Of a stretch of 47,705 bases of DNA, positions 9,362 through 17,541 are shown in pieces. Position 1 is the stretch's first letter, and each line of letters starts with the position of its first letter. The notes under the pieces were generated by a model. That model ran no database searches. It worked only from the letters and a program-made list of their open reading frames with translations, and was not told the DNA's origin. Source of the stretch: Candidatus Latescibacterota bacterium. Its GTDB lineage: Bacteria; Latescibacterota; Latescibacteria; Latescibacterales; Latescibacteraceae. The translations under genes were made by a program, and so were the position numbers. The stretch lies in assembly GCA_016927495.1 (NCBI GenBank), contig JAFGMP010000263.1, forward strand, positions 1 to 47,705. Direction: 5' to 3'.

Positions 9362-9494
9362 AGGAAGAATACATAGCAATGTATGCATTAATATATGCAT
9401 GATACGGAACATTTATCGTCGGATTGTCCTGATTCAGATGGGAAAAGAGTTTTCCTCGAAATTAATTAGCTATATAAGGGCAGGAGGGAAACTC

Positions 9495-10123
9495 ATGGGA
9501 AAAGAACGAACGAAGTGCTCTCTTAATTGATGGAGGAACACATAGCGCTAAAAAAGTTTTGGGGAACTATGAGGTCGGTGTGGGTCGAGCCAAATATCCG
9601 GGATTCGTTAATGGATTTAACCCGTGAGTGGTCTGATAAGACGTAGTTATCGACAGGCAGGTTTATCAGATGGATAGGGATTTTGCAGAGTACGTATTAC
9701 CGGTAGGTGAAACAGAATGGGAGAGTGAATGAGCATAACATGGATACCGAGGGATTCGTGGATTGAGGATTGGGAGAAGGAAGCTATCAATGAGTATTAC
9801 CTTTCTCATCGGGATTACGGGTATCGGCGTGTGATGTGATGTATACGCTGCCCGATGCTGACATTGTGGCGGTGAGTCCCAGCAGTGTGTACCGTGTGCC
9901 GAAAGAAAAGGAATTGTTTCAGAGATGGAACAGCAAACCTTCATCGAAGGGAACGGGGGTTAAAGGGCCTGTACGGGCCCGTGAGCGCTGGCATATCGAT
10001 ATTTCATACATCAACGTCAAGGGTACCTTCTATTATTTGACAAGTATTCCGGACAGGTACAGCCGATACATGCTCCATTTGGCGCTCCGTGAATCAATGA
10101 CCGAAGAAAATGTTGAGATTGTT
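9495..10123 (+). pseudogene. Decayed IS3-type transposase (OrfB/integrase core)
   Basis: The start ATG at 9495 still has AGGAGG 8 bases upstream, and the protein can be followed through several stops and shifts. MEEHIALKKFW... begins at 9530 and ends at a TAG. FIRWIGILQSTYYR follows, then a frame from 9729 with WIPRDSWIEDWEKEAI and HRDYGYRRV (typical HTH_21/IS3 spacing). A shifted frame from about 9836 reads VAVSPSSVYRV and WHIDISYINVKGTFYYL, which holds the first Asp of the DDE core, then DRYSRY. Homology stops near 10120, before the second Asp and the Glu. The element is therefore inactive and truncated; I could not fix its terminal inverted repeats. Confidence 0.8.
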
Positions 10124-10234
10124 TTTTTTATACCATTTCTGATACTGGAAGTTTAACATGTTCGATCGATTATCATGGTGATAGCAAAACAATATGCTTC
10201 ACGACCATCCCCGGATAAACCAAAACACTATTAT

Positions 10235-10756
10235 TTACGCTGCATTTTCAGATATCAGGAGAATATCTTCCGCGACTAATACTCTTCCTATATCGAGTAG
10301 AGTAATTATCTTTCTGCCTGATTTAGCCATACCCAAAATAAAATCCGTATCAAGGCTTACTCCAAATTTCGGAGTGGCTTCGAGTTCTTCGGAAGTTACG
10401 TTAAGAACTTCAGAAACCTGGTCAACAATGATACCAATCTGCATCGTTCCTACACTGTGCCGGATTTCTACGACAATTATACAGGTTTTTTCCGAATAAC
10501 CTATCTCAGGCATCATAAATTTAAGCCGTAAATCGATAACCGGAATAACTTTACCGCGAAGGTTTATTACTCCTTTGACGAAGTCGGGAGTCTGAGGCAA
10601 CACTGTGATATCCATCATACCGATTATCTCTTTGACTTTAAGGATCTCGAGACCATACTCCTCATCTGCCAACATAAATGTGAGGTATTTACCAGCCTGA
10701 GCTTTACAAACACCGTTTGTGCTTTCAAGGTTCTGATCTCTCACATTCTTTTCCAT
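10235..10756 (-). CDS. cheW: CheW chemotaxis coupling protein
   Basis: The product is 173 residues and matches CheW along its length: YLTFMLADEEYGLEILKVKEI near 25, LPQTPDFVKGVINLRGKVIPVIDLR near 55-80, and a C-terminal VLNVTSEELEATP...FILGMAKSGRKIITLLDI. AAAGGTGG precedes the ATG. CheW links receptors to the CheA kinase under the membrane. No cheA, cheY or receptor gene adjoins it, so it is an isolated paralogue. A short HAMP membrane protein 24 kb away is the only other chemotaxis-like gene in the window. The 20 N-terminal residues are not part of the fold. Confidence 0.9.
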   Translation of the reverse strand: MEKNVRDQNLESTNGVCKAQAGKYLTFMLADEEYGLEILKVKEIIGMMDITVLPQTPDFVKGVINLRGKVIPVIDLRLKFMMPEIGYSEKTCIIVVEIRHSVGTMQIGIIVDQVSEVLNVTSEELEATPKFGVSLDTDFILGMAKSGRKIITLLDIGRVLVAEDILLISENAA

Positions 10757-11063
10757 AGTGTTCCACCTTTCATTGGACGATAATGTAAATTAATGATTTT
10801 ATACACTATTATAAGCACCTGACATAGAATTAAATTTCTTCAACTTTTAGATGCAAAAGATATGCCAAATCATTATGATAAAACGATAACATGTTGTTTA
10901 TAAATAATATACGTTATATTATTTAAATACAATCACTCACGTTTGTATTTAATAAATCTTGACAATCTGACTGACAATCTGTCAACAAGTAAGAAACAGG
11001 GTAAGCTATTATGAGAAAATGAAGTATGATAAACTCATCACTCGCAGTATGAAGCCAAAGGTA
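10757..11063. promoter_or_regulatory. Intergenic region with inverted repeats upstream of cheW
   Basis: TTAAATACAA (10923-10932) is a perfect inverted repeat of TTGTATTTAA (10943-10952) with a 10-base spacer. Next to it TTGACA (10959-10964) faces TGTCAA (10980-10985), with TGACAATCTG repeated directly inside. The gap is AT-rich and otherwise empty. These could be an operator for cheW or a terminator for the upstream wecE; sequence alone does not decide. Confidence 0.4.
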
Positions 11064-12218
11064 TTATGAGTAGAATTGTTTTATCCGCTCTGCCACTTTT
11101 TCGACATCTTGTTCTGTCATTTCATAATATATCGGTAATCGTAACAGACGTTCGCTTATCGATTTGGTAACGTGGAGTAAACCATGTGAACGGCCGAATT
11201 TTTTTCCGGCTTTAGCAGAATGAAGGGGGATATAATGAAAAACAGCCTGTATACCATATTTTTTTAGATGGTTAATAAGTAGTGTTCGTTCTTCAAAATT
11301 TCGGGTTATAATATAAAAAATGTGACCATTGCTTGTACAATCCTCATTTATAATAGAAAGTCGAATCTGACCTTTTTCCATAAGAGGTTTCAATAAACTG
11401 GCATAATAATCAAAAAGAAGGCATCTTTTCCTGATAATTTCGTTTGCATGTTCAAGCTGTGCCCAAAGGAATGCAGCATTGATTTCACCGGGTAGAAACG
11501 ATGATCCTAAATCAACCCACGAGTATTTATCAATGTCACCCCTGAAATAAAGGCTGCGGTTTGTCCCTTTTTCCCATATAATCTCTGCCCTCTCAATCAT
11601 GCTTTCATCATTGATGAGCAGTGCACCACCCTCACCACATATGATATTTTTAGTTTCGTGGAAACTCAGACAACCCAAATGTCCCATAGCACCTAAATAT
11701 TTGCCCTTATAGGTTGATAATAATCCCTGTGCAGCATCCTCGATAACAAAAAGATTATAGCGGTCGGCAACGCTTTGAATAACGCACATTTCACAACCCA
11801 TACCGGCATAATGGACAGGAACAATTACCCTGGTTTTTGGCGTTATAGCGCTTTCGATCAAAGTTTCATCGATATTAAGCGTATCGGGACGTATATCGAC
11901 AAAAACCGGCACAGCTCCGCGTAGAACAAAAGCATTTGCTGTTGAAACAAATGTAAAGGAAGGCATAATAACTTCATCACCCGGTTTCAAGTCTGCAAGG
12001 ATAGCCGCCATTTCGAGTGCACCGGTACATGAGTGAGTCAGTAGGGCTTTCCGGCAATTCAATTGTTTTTCTAACCATGACTGACAAGACCGGGTATATG
12101 GCCCGTTTCCTGATAAATGCAAGTTTTCTTTCACAGCTTTCGATATATTTTCAAGTTCATTACCGATAATAAAAGGTTTATTGAATGGTATTTTAAATTC
12201 GTTTTCATTATTTTTCAT
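11064..12218 (-). CDS. wecE: dTDP-4-amino-4,6-dideoxygalactose transaminase (WecE/RffA)
   Basis: The product is 384 residues, the family length. It follows E. coli WecE closely: IPFNKPFIIGNELENI at the start, GDEVIMPSFTFVSTANAFVLRG, FVDIRPDTLNIDETLIE, VPVHYAGMGCEM, EDAAQGLLSTYKG, and the PLP-lysine motif SFHETKN with Lys at about 190. The end LLRLPIYYEMT also matches. The enzyme moves an amino group from glutamate to dTDP-4-keto-6-deoxy-glucose, giving dTDP-Fuc4N (thomosamine), a precursor of enterobacterial-common-antigen-like or O-antigen glycans. It is divergent from the glycan operon that starts at 12388 and probably shares its promoter region. No rmlA/rmlB lies in the window. Confidence 0.9.
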   Translation of the reverse strand: MKNNENEFKIPFNKPFIIGNELENISKAVKENLHLSGNGPYTRSCQSWLEKQLNCRKALLTHSCTGALEMAAILADLKPGDEVIMPSFTFVSTANAFVLRGAVPVFVDIRPDTLNIDETLIESAITPKTRVIVPVHYAGMGCEMCVIQSVADRYNLFVIEDAAQGLLSTYKGKYLGAMGHLGCLSFHETKNIICGEGGALLINDESMIERAEIIWEKGTNRSLYFRGDIDKYSWVDLGSSFLPGEINAAFLWAQLEHANEIIRKRCLLFDYYASLLKPLMEKGQIRLSIINEDCTSNGHIFYIITRNFEERTLLINHLKKYGIQAVFHYIPLHSAKAGKKFGRSHGLLHVTKSISERLLRLPIYYEMTEQDVEKVAERIKQFYS

Positions 12219-12387
12219 TTCAGATTCTTTCGATAAATACCTTGAATTGAGTTAATTATCACAATTATATAGAAAGTTAATACCCACAACAAATTATTGA
12301 TTTTTTTAGCATGATTCAAGATATTTGATTTTATTTTAAATATGGCAAATGAAACTCAATAAACTAAAATAAAACGGGATTAATTAT

Positions 12388-13347
12388 TTGAAACTGAATA
12401 ACAGCCGTATTCTTGTCATTGGCGGGGCGGGATTTGTAGGTTCTCATATCGTCGATCAACTTATCAATGAACCTGTCAGTGAAATATTAATATTAGATAA
12501 TTTTGTACGGGGTACCCGTCATAATCTCAAACAGGCAGTTAAAGATAATCGTGTAAAAATCATCGAGGGAAGTATTACCGACATTGATATATTACATGAC
12601 ATAATGCAGAATATCGACTATGTATTTCATTTAGCGGCATTATGGCTTTTCGAATGCGTTCACCAGCCAAGATCAGCCCTCGAAGTAAACGTGGACGGCA
12701 CATACAATGTTGTCGAATCGGCTCAAAACGCAGGAGTTAAAAAGGTAATCTATTCCTCCTCGGCATCCGTTTATGGGAACGCAGTATCAATCCCGATGAC
12801 CGAGGATCATCCATTCAACAACAGGACTATGTATGGCGCCGCAAAAATTGCCGGTGAGCAGTTTTTTCGCTCGAATTATGAACAGAAAAAAATGGATTAT
12901 GTCGGACTAAGATACATGAATGTCTATGGTCCAAGAATGGATTATAAAGGAACATATGTCAGTGTTATCATGAAAGTTCTCGATAAAATCGATAGCAACC
13001 AGGCGCCTGTCATATTTGGTGATGGATCGCAGTCATATGATTTTATTCATGTCGATGATGTTGCACGAGCAAATATACTTGCATTGAAGAGTGACGCAAC
13101 CGATCAATTCTATAATGTTGGTATGGGTGTAAAAACAACAATCAACGAACTTGTGAAAAAGCTTATAGAGATCACCGGGTCGAATCTCAAACCCGAATAT
13201 AAACCACAGGAGCAAATGTTTGTAACCCATAGAGTAGGCAGCACGGAAAAAGCGGAAAAAGATCTCGGATTTAAAGCAAAAATTCAATTAGACGAGGGAT
13301 TACAGTCAGTTGTGTCATGGCGAAAGGAAGATAAGCAAAGAGTTTAA
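12388..13347 (+). CDS. NAD-dependent nucleotide-sugar epimerase/dehydratase
   Basis: The product is 319 residues, an extended short-chain dehydrogenase fold. The N-terminus has the NAD motif GGAGFVGSH, the catalytic SSSASVYG and YGAAK (Tyr/Lys pair) lie near 130-155, and GLRYMNVYGPRMDYKG and the usual FIHVDDVARA are present. The start appears to be TTG at 12388, since no in-frame ATG is near; the ribosome site is weak. Relatives interconvert UDP- or GDP-sugars such as UDP-glucose/galactose or UDP-GlcNAc/GalNAc. It is the first gene of the long plus-strand glycan locus. The exact substrate is unknown. Confidence 0.85.
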   Translation: MKLNNSRILVIGGAGFVGSHIVDQLINEPVSEILILDNFVRGTRHNLKQAVKDNRVKIIEGSITDIDILHDIMQNIDYVFHLAALWLFECVHQPRSALEVNVDGTYNVVESAQNAGVKKVIYSSSASVYGNAVSIPMTEDHPFNNRTMYGAAKIAGEQFFRSNYEQKKMDYVGLRYMNVYGPRMDYKGTYVSVIMKVLDKIDSNQAPVIFGDGSQSYDFIHVDDVARANILALKSDATDQFYNVGMGVKTTINELVKKLIEITGSNLKPEYKPQEQMFVTHRVGSTEKAEKDLGFKAKIQLDEGLQSVVSWRKEDKQRV

Positions 13348-13421
13348 AAACGAATTGTTCAAACAAAACCATGTAACGTACATGATATTACCTTACCTAT
13401 TGATTTTCGCGGGATTAATGT

Positions 13422-14318
13422 GTGAAACGAATACTTGTAACAGGTGCGGCCGGTCTTATCGGCAGTTATTTATGCAGAAGACTTTCTCAAAACAATAAGA
13501 TTTGGGGATTAATCAGACCGAATTCAAAACCTGAAAATATTCCACAGATGGATTGGATACAGTGTAATCTCGCAAAACCAGTAGATATAAAAAAATTACC
13601 ATCAGAACTCGATGTGATTATTCATCTGGCTCAGTCAAACCGTTATAAAGAATTTCCCGATAGCGCTCCGGATGTTTTCAATGTGAATATACGCAGCACT
13701 TTCGAACTACTCGACTATGGCCGTAAAATCGGTATCAAACAATTCGTTTACGGCTCTTCAGGCGGAATATACGGATCAGGAGAATATGCATTCAAAGATA
13801 CCGACCACATTACCATTCAGAAACCACTTAGTTTTTATAATACATCCAAATATATTTCGGAACTTATGACAAACAATTACACAGCTTTTTTTTCCACAGC
13901 CATCTTAAGGTTTTTCTTTGTCTATGGCAAGGGACAAAAAAAAAGCATGCTTATTCCACGTCTCATTAACAATGTAAGAACTGGTGTTGCAGTCATACTT
14001 GAAGGGAAAGATGGTGTCATAATCAATCCGATTTATATTGATGACGTAATCGCTGCAGTTACGCAAATTGTCAATCGTGAACTATCGATAACCGTAAATA
14101 TCGGTGGCCCTCAAAACCTGAGTATAAGGCGGATTGCAGAAATCATCGGAGAAATCGTAGGGAAAAAACCGGTTTTTGAATTTACCCATGATGAGTGTGC
14201 TAACAATCTGATCGGCGATATTACTACTATGACAAAATATATGGATCCCCCAATGATATCATTTAAAGAGGGATTAAATAAAATGATTTATGATGACGCA
14301 ATAAAGGAAAGTGAATGA
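13422..14318 (+). CDS. NAD-dependent epimerase/dehydratase, second copy
   Basis: The product is 298 residues with a GTG start. The Rossmann motif is TGAAGLIGSYL, the Ser region YGSSGGIYG and the Tyr-Lys pair YNTSK near 145. It differs strongly from the preceding gene, so it is not a recent duplicate. Its substrate-binding half is shorter (ILRFFFVYGKGQ...). Similar proteins act as 4-epimerases or 4-keto reductases on nucleotide-deoxysugars. The last codons overlap the next gene by 4 bases (ATGA), which indicates translational coupling to the glycosyltransferase. Confidence 0.82.
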   Translation: MKRILVTGAAGLIGSYLCRRLSQNNKIWGLIRPNSKPENIPQMDWIQCNLAKPVDIKKLPSELDVIIHLAQSNRYKEFPDSAPDVFNVNIRSTFELLDYGRKIGIKQFVYGSSGGIYGSGEYAFKDTDHITIQKPLSFYNTSKYISELMTNNYTAFFSTAILRFFFVYGKGQKKSMLIPRLINNVRTGVAVILEGKDGVIINPIYIDDVIAAVTQIVNRELSITVNIGGPQNLSIRRIAEIIGEIVGKKPVFEFTHDECANNLIGDITTMTKYMDPPMISFKEGLNKMIYDDAIKESE

Positions 14319-15400
14319 AAGTAATTCACCTTCCTACATCTGTCGGTGGAAATTCATTCGGTTTATCACGGGGTGAAAGAGAACTCGGAATACAGTCCGA
14401 TGTACTGGTTTTATTCCAAAACAGGTTTCAGTTTCCTGCAGACCGATGTATATTTAAAAAACCACCGGGGAATATAATCAGTAATTACACTAAACGAATA
14501 TGGATACCGGCACTATTAAAAGAACTCTTTTCAATAGTAAAAAAATACGATGTATTTCATTTCAATTTCGGCACATCTTTACTTGACCTCTGGATGTTTG
14601 GTCTTCCACTGTTGGATTTACCATATTACCGAAATAAAGGTAAAATTGTAGTAACCTATAATGGGTGTGATGCGAGAATGAAGTATGATACAATCGAAAG
14701 GACACATTTCTCCGCATGTCATGATAACCGTTGTAGTACATTATGTAATACGGGGATGTATGATAAAATTAAAAGAAAAAAAATTTCAAAATTTGACAGT
14801 TATGCTGATTCAATATTTGCAGTAAATCCCGACATTTTACATTTTTTGCCGGAACGCGCACGATTTCTTCCATATACTGTTGCCAAATGGCCGAATATAA
14901 TAACCCTGCCCTATCAAAGCGTTAAAAAAAGAATAAAAATATTGCATGCACCATCGCATAGAATAACAAAAGGCTCTTCAATTATTATCGAAGCCCTGGA
15001 AAAAGTCAAAAAGATATACGGAAATAAAATCGAAACAATCCTTTTGGAAAATCTGCCGAATGACGATGCCCTTAAATTATATGACGATGCTGATCTTGTA
15101 ATTGATCAGGTTTTAATAGGTTTTTACGGGGCATTTGCAGTCGAGACAATGAAGATGGGTAAACCGGTTATGGCTTTTATCAGAAAAGAAGATATGCATT
15201 ATATGCCGCAACAGATGGCTGATGACTGCCTTGACACAATTATTAATGTTTCTCCCGATTCAATTTATGAAAAACTTTGTGAGATTGTGGAAAATCCCGA
15301 ATTGTTGAAAAAACACAGAGAGGCGGCGCTGGACTACGTTCATCGCTGGCATGATCCGGTATATGTTGCCGGAATCACAAAGGCAACATATGAAAATTAG
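14315..15400 (+). CDS. Glycosyltransferase, GT-B fold (GT4-like)
   Basis: The product is 361 residues. The N-terminal half begins MKVIHLPTSVGGNSFGLSRGE, a GT-B style opening with a Gly-rich acceptor loop. The C-terminal half holds ILHAPSHRITKGSSIIIEAL, YDDADLVIDQVLIGFYGAFAVETMKMGKPV and a terminal EIVENPELLKKHREAALDYV. These match the nucleotide-sugar site and final helices of GT4-like enzymes, although the usual EPFG motif is replaced by a GAFAVETM variant. A Cys-rich insertion (SACHDNRCSTLC, near 130) is unusual. It overlaps the epimerase by 4 bases and probably adds one sugar of the repeat unit in the cytoplasm. Confidence 0.8.
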   Translation: MKVIHLPTSVGGNSFGLSRGERELGIQSDVLVLFQNRFQFPADRCIFKKPPGNIISNYTKRIWIPALLKELFSIVKKYDVFHFNFGTSLLDLWMFGLPLLDLPYYRNKGKIVVTYNGCDARMKYDTIERTHFSACHDNRCSTLCNTGMYDKIKRKKISKFDSYADSIFAVNPDILHFLPERARFLPYTVAKWPNIITLPYQSVKKRIKILHAPSHRITKGSSIIIEALEKVKKIYGNKIETILLENLPNDDALKLYDDADLVIDQVLIGFYGAFAVETMKMGKPVMAFIRKEDMHYMPQQMADDCLDTIINVSPDSIYEKLCEIVENPELLKKHREAALDYVHRWHDPVYVAGITKATYEN

Positions 15401-15496
15401 ATACAAGATCCTGTTGGTAAAGTCATAAAAAATCATAGTATTTTTTATCAAGAGACAATTAATAACGATTAGAGTTAGAGAGATACAGGTGTACTA

Positions 15497-17377
15497 TTGT
15501 GCGGAATAGCGGGTATATTTAATCTCGGGGGTGAAACGGTGTCTCCTGAATCACTTCGCAGGATGACTAAGGCAATTGCTCATCGCGGCCCGGATGGCGA
15601 AGGTTTTTTTACCGACAGCTTTATCGGCCTTGGCCATCGTCGTCTTTCTGTCCTTGACTTATCACCTGCCGGTCATCAGCCGATGAGAACCCCTGACAAT
15701 CAATTAGTTCTGACATATAACGGAGAAATATATAATTTTAAAGAACTCAGAGCCGAACTTGAGAGTGTGGGACACCAATTCCGATCAGGAACCGATACAG
15801 AGGTTGTACTCCATGCATATCAGGAATGGGGTGAAAACTGTCTGAAACGTTTCAATGGCATGTTTGCATTTGCTGTCTGGGATATAAACCGTCATGAACT
15901 ATTTGTCGCCCGTGACAGATACGGAATTAAACCGTTGTATTATACCTTCCATAATAATACCTTTTTATTTGCATCAGAACAAAAAGCCATGTTGACTTTC
16001 CCCTCTTTACGGAAAGATCCCGATCTCGAAGGATTGATCGAGTATTTCACATTCCAAAATATTTTCACCAACAAAACACTTTTAAAAGGAATTCATCTTT
16101 TTCCTGCCGGAAGTTGGACAAAAATTCCGTTATTTTCCACAGGTAATTCTCTGAAAATTGTTCAATATTGGGATTTTAATTTCGAAGAACCGAAAAAGCC
16201 TGATAATGATGAAGACTATCTGGAAGAACTTGACCGGTTGTTTCGCCAGGCAATAAACCGTCAACTGGTCAGTGATGTTGACGTTGGCGCATATCTGAGT
16301 GGTGGAATGGATTCGGGATCCATTACGGCGCTTGCTGCGACACAAATACCATATATCAAAACATTTACCTGTGGTTTTGATTTACACTCGGCATCAGGTT
16401 TGGAACTTAGCTTTGATGAACGTGAAATGGCAGAATATATGTCATACCTGTTCAAGACTGAGCACTACGAAATGGTTCTCAAAGCGGGAGATATGGAAAG
16501 AATTCTTCCTGAGATTGCCTGGCATATTGAAGAACCGCGTGTGGGGCAAAGTTACCCTAATTACTATATTGCGCAGCTTGCAAGTAAATTTGTCAAAGTC
16601 ATACTTGGCGGCACGGGTGGAGATGAACTCTTTGCGGGTTATCCCTGGCGATATTACCGTGCAGTATCAAATGACAATTTTGAAGATTATATCGATAAAT
16701 ATTATCTGTTCTGGCACAGACTTATTCCGAATCAGGCTATTCATAAAGTTTTCAGCCCCATATGGAATGATGTGAAACATGTATGGACCCGTGACATATT
16801 CAGAGATGTATTTAAAAAACATGATACCACTCTCGATAGCCCTGAGGATTATATTAATCATTCGCTTTATTTTGAGGCTAAAACGTTTTTACATGGTCTT
16901 CTGATTGTGGAAGACAAACTGAGTATGGCCCATTCTCTCGAATCCCGGGTGCCATTTCTCGATAACGACCTCGTCGATTTTTCTATGAAAATACCGGTCA
17001 GACTCAAATTGAGAAATCTGACTGAAGTCATTCAAATGAATGAGAATGAACCAGGATTTAAAACAAATAAATATTTTCTCAGGACCAGAGAAGGTAAAAT
17101 ATTACTTCGTAAAGTAATGGAAAGATATATTCCTCCGAAAATCACAAAACAAATAAAACAGGGATTTTCAGCACCTGATGCAAGCTGGTTTAAAGGTGAC
17201 AGTATAGATTATGTCAGAATAATCATAAATAATAAGAGTGCAAGGATTTATGACTTTATGGATAAAAACGCTGTACAAAGCCTGGTTAATGAACACCTTC
17301 AAGGAAAAGAGAACAGAAGATTATTTATTTGGTCGCTGTTGAATTTTGAATGGTGGCTGAGGTTATTTATGGAATAA
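15497..17377 (+). CDS. asnB: Asparagine synthase (glutamine-hydrolysing)
   Basis: The product is 626 residues. The start is TTG at 15497, followed directly by Cys2 (CGIAGIFN), the glutaminase nucleophile after Met removal. The N-terminal Ntn-hydrolase domain shows HRGPDGEG, GHRRLSVLD and NGEIYNF. The synthetase domain has the PP-loop motif YLSGGMDSGS near 266-275 and ends with a KTNKYFLR...IPPKITKQIKQGFSAP segment. Length and motifs fit class B asparagine synthetases. In glycan clusters such enzymes can amidate uronic acids or other acids rather than make free asparagine, so the role here may be sugar or peptide amidation; that is inference. Confidence 0.88.
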   Translation: MCGIAGIFNLGGETVSPESLRRMTKAIAHRGPDGEGFFTDSFIGLGHRRLSVLDLSPAGHQPMRTPDNQLVLTYNGEIYNFKELRAELESVGHQFRSGTDTEVVLHAYQEWGENCLKRFNGMFAFAVWDINRHELFVARDRYGIKPLYYTFHNNTFLFASEQKAMLTFPSLRKDPDLEGLIEYFTFQNIFTNKTLLKGIHLFPAGSWTKIPLFSTGNSLKIVQYWDFNFEEPKKPDNDEDYLEELDRLFRQAINRQLVSDVDVGAYLSGGMDSGSITALAATQIPYIKTFTCGFDLHSASGLELSFDEREMAEYMSYLFKTEHYEMVLKAGDMERILPEIAWHIEEPRVGQSYPNYYIAQLASKFVKVILGGTGGDELFAGYPWRYYRAVSNDNFEDYIDKYYLFWHRLIPNQAIHKVFSPIWNDVKHVWTRDIFRDVFKKHDTTLDSPEDYINHSLYFEAKTFLHGLLIVEDKLSMAHSLESRVPFLDNDLVDFSMKIPVRLKLRNLTEVIQMNENEPGFKTNKYFLRTREGKILLRKVMERYIPPKITKQIKQGFSAPDASWFKGDSIDYVRIIINNKSARIYDFMDKNAVQSLVNEHLQGKENRRLFIWSLLNFEWWLRLFME

Positions 17378-17541
17378 TATTGTTACCCGATTCTAATTTT
17401 GAAAATATGAAAACCAAATTAATATAATTAAAAAACATCTTAGCAAATTGAGTTGAATTACTTATATTAGTAGAGTTTTTGAGGATTTAATGTATGATTT
17501 TTGGTGTGTTATTTTTTGAATTAAATAAATATTATACATAG

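Noticed and set aside
13310..13498. 62-codon frame bridging the two epimerase genes
   Set aside because: Overlaps the end of one and the start of the next epimerase; product has no conserved sequence.
16299..16775. 158-codon frame within asnB
   Set aside because: Lies inside the synthetase domain of asnB in another frame; low-quality codon pattern.
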